This document shows positions 49,084 to 56,447 of a stretch of DNA of 64,000 nucleotides, one piece after another. The notes beneath the pieces are model-generated. The model saw only the letters and a list, made by a program, of their open reading frames with translations. It searched no databases and had not been told where the DNA came from. A program made the position numbers and the translations under genes. Numbering within the stretch: position 1 is the stretch's first letter; each line of letters starts with the position of its first letter. The stretch is from Bifidobacterium margollesii (GTDB lineage: Bacteria > Actinomycetota > Actinomycetes > Actinomycetales > Bifidobacteriaceae), in assembly GCF_002860355.1 (NCBI RefSeq), contig NZ_NMWU01000019.1:1-64000 (forward strand). The letters are read 5' to 3'.

Positions 49084-49205
49084 TTCCACGGGTGTCCCGC
49101 GATCGGCCCCGAGCTTCGCGGGGCCGCGCCGGTGTACGTACACCGGCGATGCTTGCTGCACACCAACCGCCCCTCCGGGGAGGGATGGTTGCGGCACCGG
49201 TCAGT
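49084..49205. other. Predicted oriT region
   Basis: Between mobC and a divergent gene lie three inverted repeats: GGCCCCG (49105-49111)/CGGGGCC (49119-49125); a perfect 22-bp palindrome, CGCCGGTGTAC arms (49127-49148); and a stem from CAACC-GCCCCTCC to GGAGGG-AT-GGTTG (~49162-49193). Clustered repeats immediately upstream of mobC are the usual oriT layout of MOBP elements. I cannot place the nic site; it would lie near one of the stems. Confidence 0.55.
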
Positions 49206-49352
49206 TTCACCTTCGTGCCACGCCATGCGCGGCGGACTCCATGTCACGTTTCGCATGCCGGTGCCGGTTCCGTTTTCGTGTCCGCCGGCATCATGGCCGG
49301 CGTCGTTCTACGATGCGGGGCAACGAAGAACAATCACCGTGAGGAGACCGTC

Positions 49353-49859
49353 ATGGCGAAGCCGAGGGAACGCAACCGGGCGATGCGCGCCATCGCCGAC
49401 AACGCATTGGATGCCGAGTTGGAGGCGCTTCGGCGCAAACGCGGCGAACTGTCGCGTTTGGGCATCCTGCTGGACGACATGCGCTGGGCCGCGGAACGAT
49501 TCCGCGACGCCGCCCAGTCGTTCTGCGACGACCATCACATGCCGCGCGCCCAGCTTGTGCGCACGCTCAGGATGGAGCCGAGGGAGACGGGCATGGCGTT
49601 CCATGCCGTCACGCCCGACTACGGACATGCCAATCCCGCCGATAGCCATGGCGAAATCCATGATGGCGCGGATTCGGCCGTCGAATCCGGCGGCCGACCG
49701 GCATCCGCCGCCGATGCGCCGGAGACTGCCCTGACGAAGGACAACGCCGCAACGGAGAATGCGGCTGATGCCATGGATGCTGACACGTCCGGTTCGATTG
49801 GATTGGACCCGGAGGGGTTGCGATTCGGTTTCCCGCGTCCTGGCGGCTACGCTGGATGA
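49353..49859 (+). CDS. Hypothetical protein, divergent from the mob operon
   Basis: 168 residues. Basic start MAKPRERNRAMRAIADNALDAELEALRRKRGELSRLGILLDDMRWAAERFR looks like a coiled coil; residues 85-168 are low-complexity, Ala/Asp/Glu-rich and probably disordered. Strong site GTGAGGAG upstream of ATG 49353. It is read away from the oriT. No domain recognised. Confidence 0.65.
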   Translation: MAKPRERNRAMRAIADNALDAELEALRRKRGELSRLGILLDDMRWAAERFRDAAQSFCDDHHMPRAQLVRTLRMEPRETGMAFHAVTPDYGHANPADSHGEIHDGADSAVESGGRPASAADAPETALTKDNAATENAADAMDADTSGSIGLDPEGLRFGFPRPGGYAG

Positions 49860-49887
49860 CATTGGCGACATACGGGAGGTGACGGCG

Positions 49888-50220
49888 ATGCCGATGCTGC
49901 TGGTGATGCTTGGCCTGTCGCTGGCGACGGGCGTGATACGCACGCTGATGCGGGGCGTGGCCTCGTGCCTTGCCCTGCTCGCGCACCCGTTGCGGCTCGT
50001 GGTGTTCCTCGCGAATTCCGTGTTCACGGCGTTCGCCATGCTGTCGGGATTGCTCATGCTGGCGTTCCTGCTCATGCATTTCCTCGCCGGCTCGGACGCT
50101 CCGGCATTGGACGGCTCTTTCACGTTAATCGTCGCCGCGTTCCTCACGGCCGTGCTTGCGAGCATGCTCATGGATTGGTGCGACGCGCGGCTCCGACGAC
50201 GCTCCGCCCGCCACGGCTGA
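49888..50220 (+). CDS. Small membrane protein
   Basis: 110 residues with about three hydrophobic helices: MLLVMLGLSLATGVIRTLM, PLRLVVFLANSVFTAFAMLSGLLMLAFLLMHFLAG and SFTLIVAAFLTAVLASML; basic C-terminus (DARLRRRSARHG). It starts 28 nt behind the preceding gene with GGGAGG as ribosome site, so both are co-transcribed. Unknown function; possibly an entry-exclusion-like membrane protein, given its location by the oriT. Confidence 0.6.
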   Translation: MPMLLVMLGLSLATGVIRTLMRGVASCLALLAHPLRLVVFLANSVFTAFAMLSGLLMLAFLLMHFLAGSDAPALDGSFTLIVAAFLTAVLASMLMDWCDARLRRRSARHG

Positions 50221-50292
50221 GCGTCACCCGCCGCCGCTTGGCTCCGGCAGGTGCGGGCGCGCATGCGCCGTCACGTTTCGCCGTCCGCGCCC

Positions 50293-50330
50293 GGACTGGG
50301 CGGAACCCGTATTCCGGTTCCGCCCAGTCC
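50293..50330. terminator. Bidirectional terminator between membrane gene and parB
   Basis: Perfect 15-bp arms (50293-50307 and 50316-50330), 8-nt loop, between two converging genes. Confidence 0.75.
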
Positions 50331-50335
50331 GTCGT

Positions 50336-51895
50336 CTATTCGGCGTCTTCCGGTTCGCCGGATGCGTCGTCGGTCTGCGACGTCCCGTCGTCGTCCGGTT
50401 CGCCGTCCTGCCCTATGCCGGCATCCCCGCCATTGTCGTCGTCATCGATTGGCGCGAGGGAGCCGTTGAGGGCTTCGGTCTCCGTGTCCGAGGTGCGGTA
50501 GCCGAGCGTTTCCAAAGCCTCGTACAGTGGCGCGGCGTGTTCCGCGATGGTCGCCGCGCCGCGCCACGTTTCCCAGCTGACGCGTTCTTCGGCCAACGCG
50601 TAGAGCAGTCCGAACGCGGCCCGTTGCGGGTCGCCGGCAATCATCGCGGTGACGGACGCGCGTAACGGGTCTTCGGCCTCGCTCTCCGGCTCCTCGGCAT
50701 CGGCGTCGTCGCCCGTCGTGTCGATGCCGGTGATTTGCCCCCAGACGTCTTCGGCGTGACTGTCCCATCGGTCGAATCCCTCGGTGAGCGCATCGAGCAC
50801 GAATCTCGCGGACAGCAGGGCGACGGCCCTGCCGATGCCTTTCGGCTGGGATTTCAGTTCCATGAGATGCGTCACGAACGCGATGCGCAAATCACGGCTT
50901 GCCCGCGCGAACTCCTTGGCCGGTGCCGTCTCGCGTTCCTCGCGTTCCCGTTCCTCTCGCCAACGCGCCTCCCGCGCCTCGCGGGCCGCGGTCTCCGCCT
51001 CCTCGTCCACGGTCTCGTACAGGACGATGCCGCGCGCCCATGACGCGCCTTCGGCCCGCACCCCCACGACGGGCGTGGCACCGTCATGGGAGTCGCGCCA
51101 TGCGTCGATGGCCTTGGCGATGTCGCCCGTGGTCAGCATCGTGGTGCGTCGCAATCCCTTCGGCGAGTCATACCAGCCGTCCGTGTTCGGCTGTTCGTCG
51201 GCCGCGTCGATGCCCATGCGTTCCAATTCGGCTCTCGCCGTGTCGAGCCATTCGCGCCATGTCCGCTCCTGCCGGGCGTGCTTGACGGCCATGTTCCAGT
51301 TCTTGCCGCCCGCCGCCTCGGCGAGCCGTTCCTGAAGGTCCGGATACCGGTCGAAGTCGGCGATGGTCTCCCAGTCGTCGATGCTCAGCTGGGCGGTTCC
51401 GGCCTTGCTTCGCGCGTTCTCGCCGATGGCGGCTATCTTCAGGCGTCGGCGCACCAATGACACGGAACGGCCGGTACGTTGCGCCGCCTCGTCCACGCCC
51501 ACGCCCAAATCGAGAAGCCCCTGATAGCCGTCGGCCTCCTCGATGACGGTCAGGTCGGCGCGCTGGCTGTTCTCCACGAGCATGAGCTCGCGTTGCTCCC
51601 GTTCCGACAAATCGGCCACCACGGCGGGCACCCGGCTCAATCCGGCGAGTTTGGCGGCGGCGAGGCGACGATGCCCGATGACGAGCAGGTAGCGTCCCCG
51701 CGGCGTGGGAGTGACGAGCAGGTTCTGCCGGATGCCCTGCGCGCGTATCGAATCCGCGAGTTCCGACACGTCGCCTACGTCACGGCGCGGGTTCGCGGGG
51801 TTCGGGTCGATGAGCCCCACGTCCAGCATGACGATGTTCGATTCGTCCATGCCTTCGTCGGTCATTACGGGACGTTCGATGATTGCGGTTTCCAT
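50336..51895 (-). CDS. parB: ParB/Spo0J-family partition protein
   Basis: 519 residues. N-terminal ParB nuclease-like domain: NPRRDVGDVSELADSIRAQGIRQNLLV (~33-60), GHRRLAAAKLAG (~72-84), ELMLVENSQRADLT; then the KorB-like HTH RTGRSVSLVRRRLKIAAIG. The second half (~200-519) is variable, with a charged coiled coil (AREAREARWREEREREERE) and an acidic C-terminal tail. Larger than chromosomal ParB (~300-400). It may pair with the ParA at 7564 or work alone. First gene after the regulatory gap is 51984; these two are read in one direction. Confidence 0.88.
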   Translation of the reverse strand: METAIIERPVMTDEGMDESNIVMLDVGLIDPNPANPRRDVGDVSELADSIRAQGIRQNLLVTPTPRGRYLLVIGHRRLAAAKLAGLSRVPAVVADLSEREQRELMLVENSQRADLTVIEEADGYQGLLDLGVGVDEAAQRTGRSVSLVRRRLKIAAIGENARSKAGTAQLSIDDWETIADFDRYPDLQERLAEAAGGKNWNMAVKHARQERTWREWLDTARAELERMGIDAADEQPNTDGWYDSPKGLRRTTMLTTGDIAKAIDAWRDSHDGATPVVGVRAEGASWARGIVLYETVDEEAETAAREAREARWREEREREERETAPAKEFARASRDLRIAFVTHLMELKSQPKGIGRAVALLSARFVLDALTEGFDRWDSHAEDVWGQITGIDTTGDDADAEEPESEAEDPLRASVTAMIAGDPQRAAFGLLYALAEERVSWETWRGAATIAEHAAPLYEALETLGYRTSDTETEALNGSLAPIDDDDNGGDAGIGQDGEPDDDGTSQTDDASGEPEDAE

Positions 51896-51983
51896 GATTG
51901 TCTCCTTGAAAAAACGGATGATTGGGATTGGTCGGGGTTTCCGACGTCGGAAGCCCCGACCGGATTGAATCCGCGTCCGACGC

Positions 51984-52604
51984 TCAGTGGCGGCGTTCCG
52001 TCCATGCGGGGCGGATGCCGTGTTCGCTGGCCGCGAGCACGAGGGATGCCAGCGAACAGTCGTCGTCCAAGGCCAAGGCCTTGAGCGCGCGCACCGCGGC
52101 GGCGGTCGAACGGTCGGCCATCCACAGCAGGTACGCGCACGACGCCATCGGCTGCGCCTCGTATCCGTCCGGGGCGTCGGCCGTCACTGATTCCAGCAAC
52201 GCCGTCGCGCGTTCCCCGCGTCGCGTGTCCGGCTGGTAGTCGGCGTCCTTGAACGCCCGTGACAGTTCGCGCATGACCACGGCCGCCGATTCCATCGAAT
52301 GCGGCTGGGCGTACAGCATGTGCAGTTCGCCGCCGCCCATTTCGCGCAGCGATGCGAGTATCAGCGCGTCCCGCATGCTCAGGCACTCGGTCATCAACAC
52401 CGCCAGCGTGACGCGCTCCTCATGGGAGAAACCGCCCTCGTCGCGCGACAGCAGGCCGTTCCACCTGTCCATCAGGGGCGCGAACCACTTGTCGGCCGCT
52501 TGCGCCGGGCCAAGTTCACGCCGGTCCTGAAGGAACCCGTCGCGTACGCGTTTCGCCAGTCCGGTTCCCGCCGTGCGGGTATCCACCATGTCGTTCATGT
52601 CCAT
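51984..52604 (-). CDS. DUF4192-like hypothetical protein
   Basis: 206 residues, acidic and helical. HEERVTLAVLMTECLSMRDALILASL followed by CAYLLWMADRSTAAAVRALKALALDDDCSLASLVLAASEHGI resembles the C-terminal part of DUF4192 proteins of actinobacteria. Start ATG 52604 with GGAAAGGA upstream; ATG 52598 is also possible. Located 88 nt upstream of parB, same direction. No known activity. Confidence 0.55.
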   Translation of the reverse strand: MDMNDMVDTRTAGTGLAKRVRDGFLQDRRELGPAQAADKWFAPLMDRWNGLLSRDEGGFSHEERVTLAVLMTECLSMRDALILASLREMGGGELHMLYAQPHSMESAAVVMRELSRAFKDADYQPDTRRGERATALLESVTADAPDGYEAQPMASCAYLLWMADRSTAAAVRALKALALDDDCSLASLVLAASEHGIRPAWTERRH

Positions 52605-53089
52605 CGGTCCTTTCCGTGTGGTTTCCATTTCGGACACCACCCGCCTGCCATGCGCGTAGGCGGAGAGACCGGAGGCGTGGACCGCGACGATCCGGGCCGT
52701 AGCGAAGACGGCATGCTGGTTCGCCGTCGCAGCGCAGGCACGGGAGCGGCGCGGGACACGGCGCAGGGAACGCAGACGGAGCGCATGGCATGCTGGTGGT
52801 GGCCGCAAACCCCTCGTCAGATTCCGCGCGGCCCACCGCCGCGAGCGTGCGAGCGGCCAGACAGCACGGTCATGCGCGTAGCGCATGGCCCGGGGCCGCG
52901 TCCCCGCGCCGATTGCGGAGAGTATGTCGAACGGCCCCGCCTGGAGCATTCTCTCCGCAAGCGGAGCGGGAAGTCCGCGTAAGTTATTGTCATTCATAGA
53001 TGTCAAACAGGAGCCAAGTCATGGACATGCGAGCCTCGAATCGTAGATAATGGGAAAGCTGTATTTTCGGACAACGAAGAAGGCGTAAG
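52605..53089. other. 485-nt intergenic region before the NarL-type system
   Basis: Divergent promoters for the parB operon (left) and the two-component system (right). The left 380 nt are GC-rich and open in some frames, but have no ribosome site or recognisable protein. The right 100 nt hold the operator-like dyad at 52989 and turn AT-rich. GCGCGTAGCGCATGG and neighbouring GC-rich repeats near 52875 may form hairpins. Confidence 0.45.
52989..53006 (+). promoter_or_regulatory. Dyad operator, TCS promoter copy
   Basis: TGTCATT-CATA-GATGTCA: the TGTCATC-N4-GATGACA dyad with two mismatches, still inside a TTGTCAT...TCAA context, 83-101 nt before the kinase start. Suggests autoregulation. Confidence 0.6.
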
Positions 53090-54442
53090 GTGCAGGTTGC
53101 GAGGAACCGCCTCATTATGGGCTCACGCCGGGGTAAGTCATCAGATGGGGGACAAACGCTGGCCGTCACCCCACGGGATCGATTGATCCTATGGCTTCGT
53201 CAGCTCAAAGGGGAACGCCTGCTTCGTTTCACGACGACTCTGATCTGCATCGTTGGCACGATGGGCGTGCTGATCCGCGATTATGTGAAAGAGCGGATGG
53301 CAATCGGCACAGGATATTCGTTTATCCGGTTCCTCAACGAAGGAGCGGGAATATGGTACTTCCTCATACTGCTGGTTTTAGGAGCCACAAACGTGACGTT
53401 AAGGTCCAGAAGCCCCGTGGCGTTGCTGGCCTTGGAATTCATTGAGCTCTCTCTGGGCGTCCTGTTCGGCGTTGGCCTGCACTCATACACGCAGGTCGCG
53501 CTTATCCTGGTGCTTTATCTGTGCATTCGGCTTCCCCTGTATGCTCAGGCCATGTGCGGTCTGGCCATGATCTGCATGATCGCAATGCAATGCATCTATC
53601 CCTCCTATCTACAGCCTCAGTATTTGGCGTTACTGTATTCCGTCGCTTTGGCCGGCATCGCATCCTCACTGTTGTCCATAGCGCGGGACCGGCGAACGGC
53701 GAATAGACTGCTGTCTGAAGCACGGCGAAAGACCGCAATACTGGCGGAGGAGAGGAATCGTACGGAACGGCGCCTTCGCATGGCCAACGAGTTGCATGAC
53801 AGTGTCGGCCATGGATTGACCTCGATCATCGCGTTATCGCAGGGAGGCGAGGACTGCATAAGGAACGGCGGCTATTCCGACTCGCAACTGGCCGATGTCT
53901 TAGCGGAGATCACATCGATTGCGAAGGACAGTCTGGGCGATACGCGCCGCATCTTAAAGGTCTTCAATGAAGAAGAATCGCAGCCGTCTTTGGAACAGAT
54001 CGGTCTTGAACCAGTGAATCAGGATGACATCCTGCGTTTACGGGATTGGGACGATATCAGACCAGTACTGGAACACATACGCTCAACCGGAATCATCGTC
54101 GTGTTCACCGAAACAGGAAGACGCGTCGAGGATCCCCGCCGTTCGGATTTATGCTTCGCCGTCACTCGCGAGGCACTGACCAATGCCCTTCGGCACGGCG
54201 CGGGACTGACCCGCATTGCCGTCTCCTGGAATCATTACCGTGATGGCGGAACAGCAATCACGATCCGCAACGATGGACACGTCTCCGGACACGACACCAC
54301 CGGCGAGGCATCCGGTCAAAACAGGAAGCCGACAGGTGGAACCGGACTGCAACGACTCTCCCAACGCCTTGCGAAAATGGGCGGCACCCTGTCCTATGGG
54401 CCATACGGCAATGGCTGGACGGTCAAGGCACTAATCCCCTGA
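53090..54442 (+). CDS. NarL-type sensor histidine kinase
   Basis: 450 residues. Six hydrophobic helices between ~46 and ~205 form a membrane sensor without a large external domain, like kinases that sense peptides or cell-envelope stress. HisKA_3 domain with H236 in ANELHDSVGHGLTS; HATPase_c with REALTNALRHG and GGTGLQRLSQRLAKMGG. I used GTG 53090; an ATG at 53117 is the alternative. It is followed 16 nt later by its response regulator. It probably senses a bacteriocin or envelope signal. Confidence 0.88.
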   Translation: MQVARNRLIMGSRRGKSSDGGQTLAVTPRDRLILWLRQLKGERLLRFTTTLICIVGTMGVLIRDYVKERMAIGTGYSFIRFLNEGAGIWYFLILLVLGATNVTLRSRSPVALLALEFIELSLGVLFGVGLHSYTQVALILVLYLCIRLPLYAQAMCGLAMICMIAMQCIYPSYLQPQYLALLYSVALAGIASSLLSIARDRRTANRLLSEARRKTAILAEERNRTERRLRMANELHDSVGHGLTSIIALSQGGEDCIRNGGYSDSQLADVLAEITSIAKDSLGDTRRILKVFNEEESQPSLEQIGLEPVNQDDILRLRDWDDIRPVLEHIRSTGIIVVFTETGRRVEDPRRSDLCFAVTREALTNALRHGAGLTRIAVSWNHYRDGGTAITIRNDGHVSGHDTTGEASGQNRKPTGGTGLQRLSQRLAKMGGTLSYGPYGNGWTVKALIP

Positions 54443-54458
54443 AAGAAACGGAAGAACC

Positions 54459-55166
54459 ATGAAGGATGCAAGAGACGACATCATCAAGGTCATGCTGGTC
54501 GATGACATGCGAGGGGCGCGAACCGGCTTCATGATGATGCTGAACAACGATCCGAACATCATCGTCAGCTCACAGGCCGCGGATGGCGCCCAAGCAATCG
54601 AATTCCTACGGCAATCACCGCAGCAACTGCCTGACGTGATTCTGATGGACGTGCGCATGCCCGTCATGGACGGCATAGAGGCGACGGGCATCATCAAGGA
54701 GCAATTCCCCCAAATCCAAATATTGATCCTGACCACATATGATGAGGACGATTACGCCTTCGACGGATTGGCGCGAGGGGCATCCGGATTCCTGCTCAAG
54801 GACGCAACCCCCAAACAGCTACGTGACGCCGTACACGCCGTGCATAACGGAGATGCAGTATTGACACCGAGAATCACCGGTGAAGTGCTCAATCGCGGGG
54901 TTCGCCCCATATCGGACAACACCCGTATCAAGCTGCTACGGAGCCTATTCGACGGACTTTCCAAGCGGGAACATGAAGTCGCGGAACTCGTGGCGGCAGG
55001 CTTGTCCAATCAGGAAATCGCGGAGCGCCTATTCATCGAAACGACATCGGTACGACGCACGGTAAGCCGCATATTGGCCAGAATGCATATGCGAGACCGA
55101 GTCCAAATCGCCATAGCCTGGTATCAATCGGGGTTGGACCAAATAACAGGCGGCAAACCAGCATAA
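54459..55166 (+). CDS. NarL/LuxR-family response regulator
   Basis: 235 residues. Receiver with acidic pair D15/D16 (MLVDDMRG), phospho-acceptor D64 (VILMDVRMPVMDGIEA) and Lys in FLLKDATP; C-terminal LuxR HTH (LSKREHEVAELVAAGLSNQEIAERLFIETTSVRRTVSRILARMH, ~168-211). Such regulators bind short dyads, so it is the prime candidate to bind TGTCATC-N4-GATGACA sites at six places in 40.6-60.8 kb, including its own operon. A long hairpin with that core follows it. Confidence 0.93.
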   Translation: MKDARDDIIKVMLVDDMRGARTGFMMMLNNDPNIIVSSQAADGAQAIEFLRQSPQQLPDVILMDVRMPVMDGIEATGIIKEQFPQIQILILTTYDEDDYAFDGLARGASGFLLKDATPKQLRDAVHAVHNGDAVLTPRITGEVLNRGVRPISDNTRIKLLRSLFDGLSKREHEVAELVAAGLSNQEIAERLFIETTSVRRTVSRILARMHMRDRVQIAIAWYQSGLDQITGGKPA

Positions 55167-55185
55167 AGATCACGATATTCATCTC

Positions 55186-55237
55186 AAGGATTGTGGTGTT
55201 TGTCATCTGAAGATGACAAACACCACAATCCTTTTAT
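55186..55237. terminator. Long hairpin with operator core, after the TCS operon
   Basis: Perfect 23-bp arms (55186-55208 and 55211-55233), 2-nt centre, followed by TTTTATTG, so it can end the TCS transcript. Its middle is TGTCATC-TGAA-GATGACA (55201-55218), the shared dyad. The central 30 nt differ from the hairpin at 56129 by one base only. It is also 178-225 nt upstream of the orphan ABC ATPase gene, so it may be both terminator and operator. Confidence 0.75.
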
Positions 55238-55358
55238 TGAGAAATAGAGCGAACTGGTTAACTGTCTATATCCGTCGCTCAAGCGAACGGAACAAACCTA
55301 GCATATATCACGTCACTTTTGCCATCCCCTAAGATAGGGCAGTATCCAAAAACCGTTA

Positions 55359-55367
55359 GGGGGGGGG
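55359..55367 (+). repeat. Nine-G homopolymer upstream of the ABC ATPase gene
   Basis: Nine consecutive Gs 44-52 nt before ATG 55411. Such tracts slip during replication; here it lies in the leader or promoter spacer, not in the coding frame. Could vary promoter or leader function. Confidence 0.7.
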
Positions 55368-55410
55368 ACTTCGATTATTGCGGCTCGGGTCAATCGAAGA
55401 AAGGAAAACG

Positions 55411-56094
55411 ATGTGCCAGCTGCCCGATTCGGCTTCACCCATCATCGCGTTTGAGAGCGTCTCATTCAATCATGCCGGTCGCGAATTGCATGGGATCTCA
55501 TTTGCCGCCTATGCAGGTCGAGTCACCGTTCTGATGGGGCCACATGACGCCGGCAAAACAACTGTTCTCCGGATGCTGTTGGGACTGGATATCCCGGATT
55601 CCGGATGCATATACACCTGTGGCAAACCCTATGGCACATCCCGTATACCCAAAAACGTTGTGAATGCAATGCCCGAAGCTATTTCACTGTCCCCGTATTA
55701 CTCGGCCGGAACCTATCTTCGTTGGAAAGCGCTCTGGGCCAGAACACCTAATCCGGTTCTTGACGGCATCGTTCACATGACCGAACTGCAGAATCTTCTC
55801 ACCGTCAAGCTCCGCGATCTCACCCCGATCGATGTCCTCAAAATGCGATTCGCTATAGCTCTGCTTCCCAACCCCAAAGCCCTGATCGTAGACGAACCGC
55901 TCCAGGCACTTGATCAATCGGGCACGAATTGGATCTGCGAGCAGATACGGAAGCAGGCGAATCGTGGCGTTGCGGTGCTCATCGCATCCGAACCGGACGG
56001 CAGACTGAAGCCGATTACCGATGATGTTGTGGTACTGGATAAAGGCACCGTGGTAAAAGAGGGTTCCCGCGGCCAGCTCTGGAAGGAAGACTGA
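55411..56094 (+). CDS. Orphan ABC ATPase with degenerate signature
   Basis: 227 residues. Walker A GPHDAGKTT (~47-55), Walker B KALIVDEPLQALD (~165) and D-loop are intact, but the ABC signature is LTPIDVLKMR instead of LSGGQ..R, and the switch His is replaced (VLIASEPDG). No permease gene adjoins it; the next genes are the lasso cluster. Possible roles: partner for a permease elsewhere (immunity to the lasso peptide) or a non-transport ABC protein. ATG 55411, AAAGGA upstream. Confidence 0.75.
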   Translation: MCQLPDSASPIIAFESVSFNHAGRELHGISFAAYAGRVTVLMGPHDAGKTTVLRMLLGLDIPDSGCIYTCGKPYGTSRIPKNVVNAMPEAISLSPYYSAGTYLRWKALWARTPNPVLDGIVHMTELQNLLTVKLRDLTPIDVLKMRFAIALLPNPKALIVDEPLQALDQSGTNWICEQIRKQANRGVAVLIASEPDGRLKPITDDVVVLDKGTVVKEGSRGQLWKED

Positions 56095-56128
56095 AAAACG
56101 CCGGCGGATCACCCGCTCCCATAGGTCC

Positions 56129-56174
56129 ATGTGTTTGGTGTTTGTCATCCGAAGATGACAAACACCAAACACAT
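56129..56174. promoter_or_regulatory. Long hairpin with operator core upstream of the lasso precursor
   Basis: Perfect 21-bp arms (56129-56149 and 56154-56174) around CGAA; core TGTCATC-CGAA-GATGACA at 56143-56160. It is 91 nt before the lasso precursor start and 35 nt after the ABC ATPase stop. It lacks a T-run, so operator or RNA-hairpin role is more likely than termination. Nearly identical to the hairpin at 55186. Confidence 0.7.
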
Positions 56175-56264
56175 TCTTGGATGTACCATCCAAATCAGGT
56201 TAACTGGAATGGCATGCACCGGCATGCAATCCGGTTCCATATACAGAACATGAGGAGAACGAAG

Positions 56265-56393
56265 ATGAAGGATTATGTGCCTCCTGTCGTTGAGGTCATC
56301 GCATCATTCAAGGAAGCAACCAATGGCGTATGGTTCGGCAACTATGTCGATGTTGGCGGAGCCAAGGCCCCGTTCCCTTGGGGATCGAACTGA
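56265..56393 (+). CDS. Lasso peptide precursor
   Basis: 42 residues. The leader MKDYVPPVVEVIASFKEATN has the actinobacterial YxxPxL-like recognition motif (Y4, P7, V9) for the RRE and the conserved Thr at position -2 (T19). The 22-residue core runs from G21 to N42: G21 V W F G N Y V D29 closes a nine-residue Gly1-Asp9 macrolactam ring, followed by the tail VGGAKAPFPWGSN, where bulky F37 and W39 could lock the thread. No cysteine, so class II lasso. ATG 56265 with GAGGAGAAC upstream. Followed directly by cyclase, RRE, protease and exporter genes. Confidence 0.88.
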   Translation: MKDYVPPVVEVIASFKEATNGVWFGNYVDVGGAKAPFPWGSN

Positions 56394-56447
56394 CCGAAAC
56401 CCTGCATATATTGATGATCCCTAGCTGTATCAGGATAGGGAAACGTG

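Noticed and set aside
52605-53006. Upstream extension of the DUF4192-like gene to 53006
   Set aside because: The extension is Arg-rich GC shadow without a ribosome site, and it would cover the operator dyad. The start at 52604 has GGAAAGGA.
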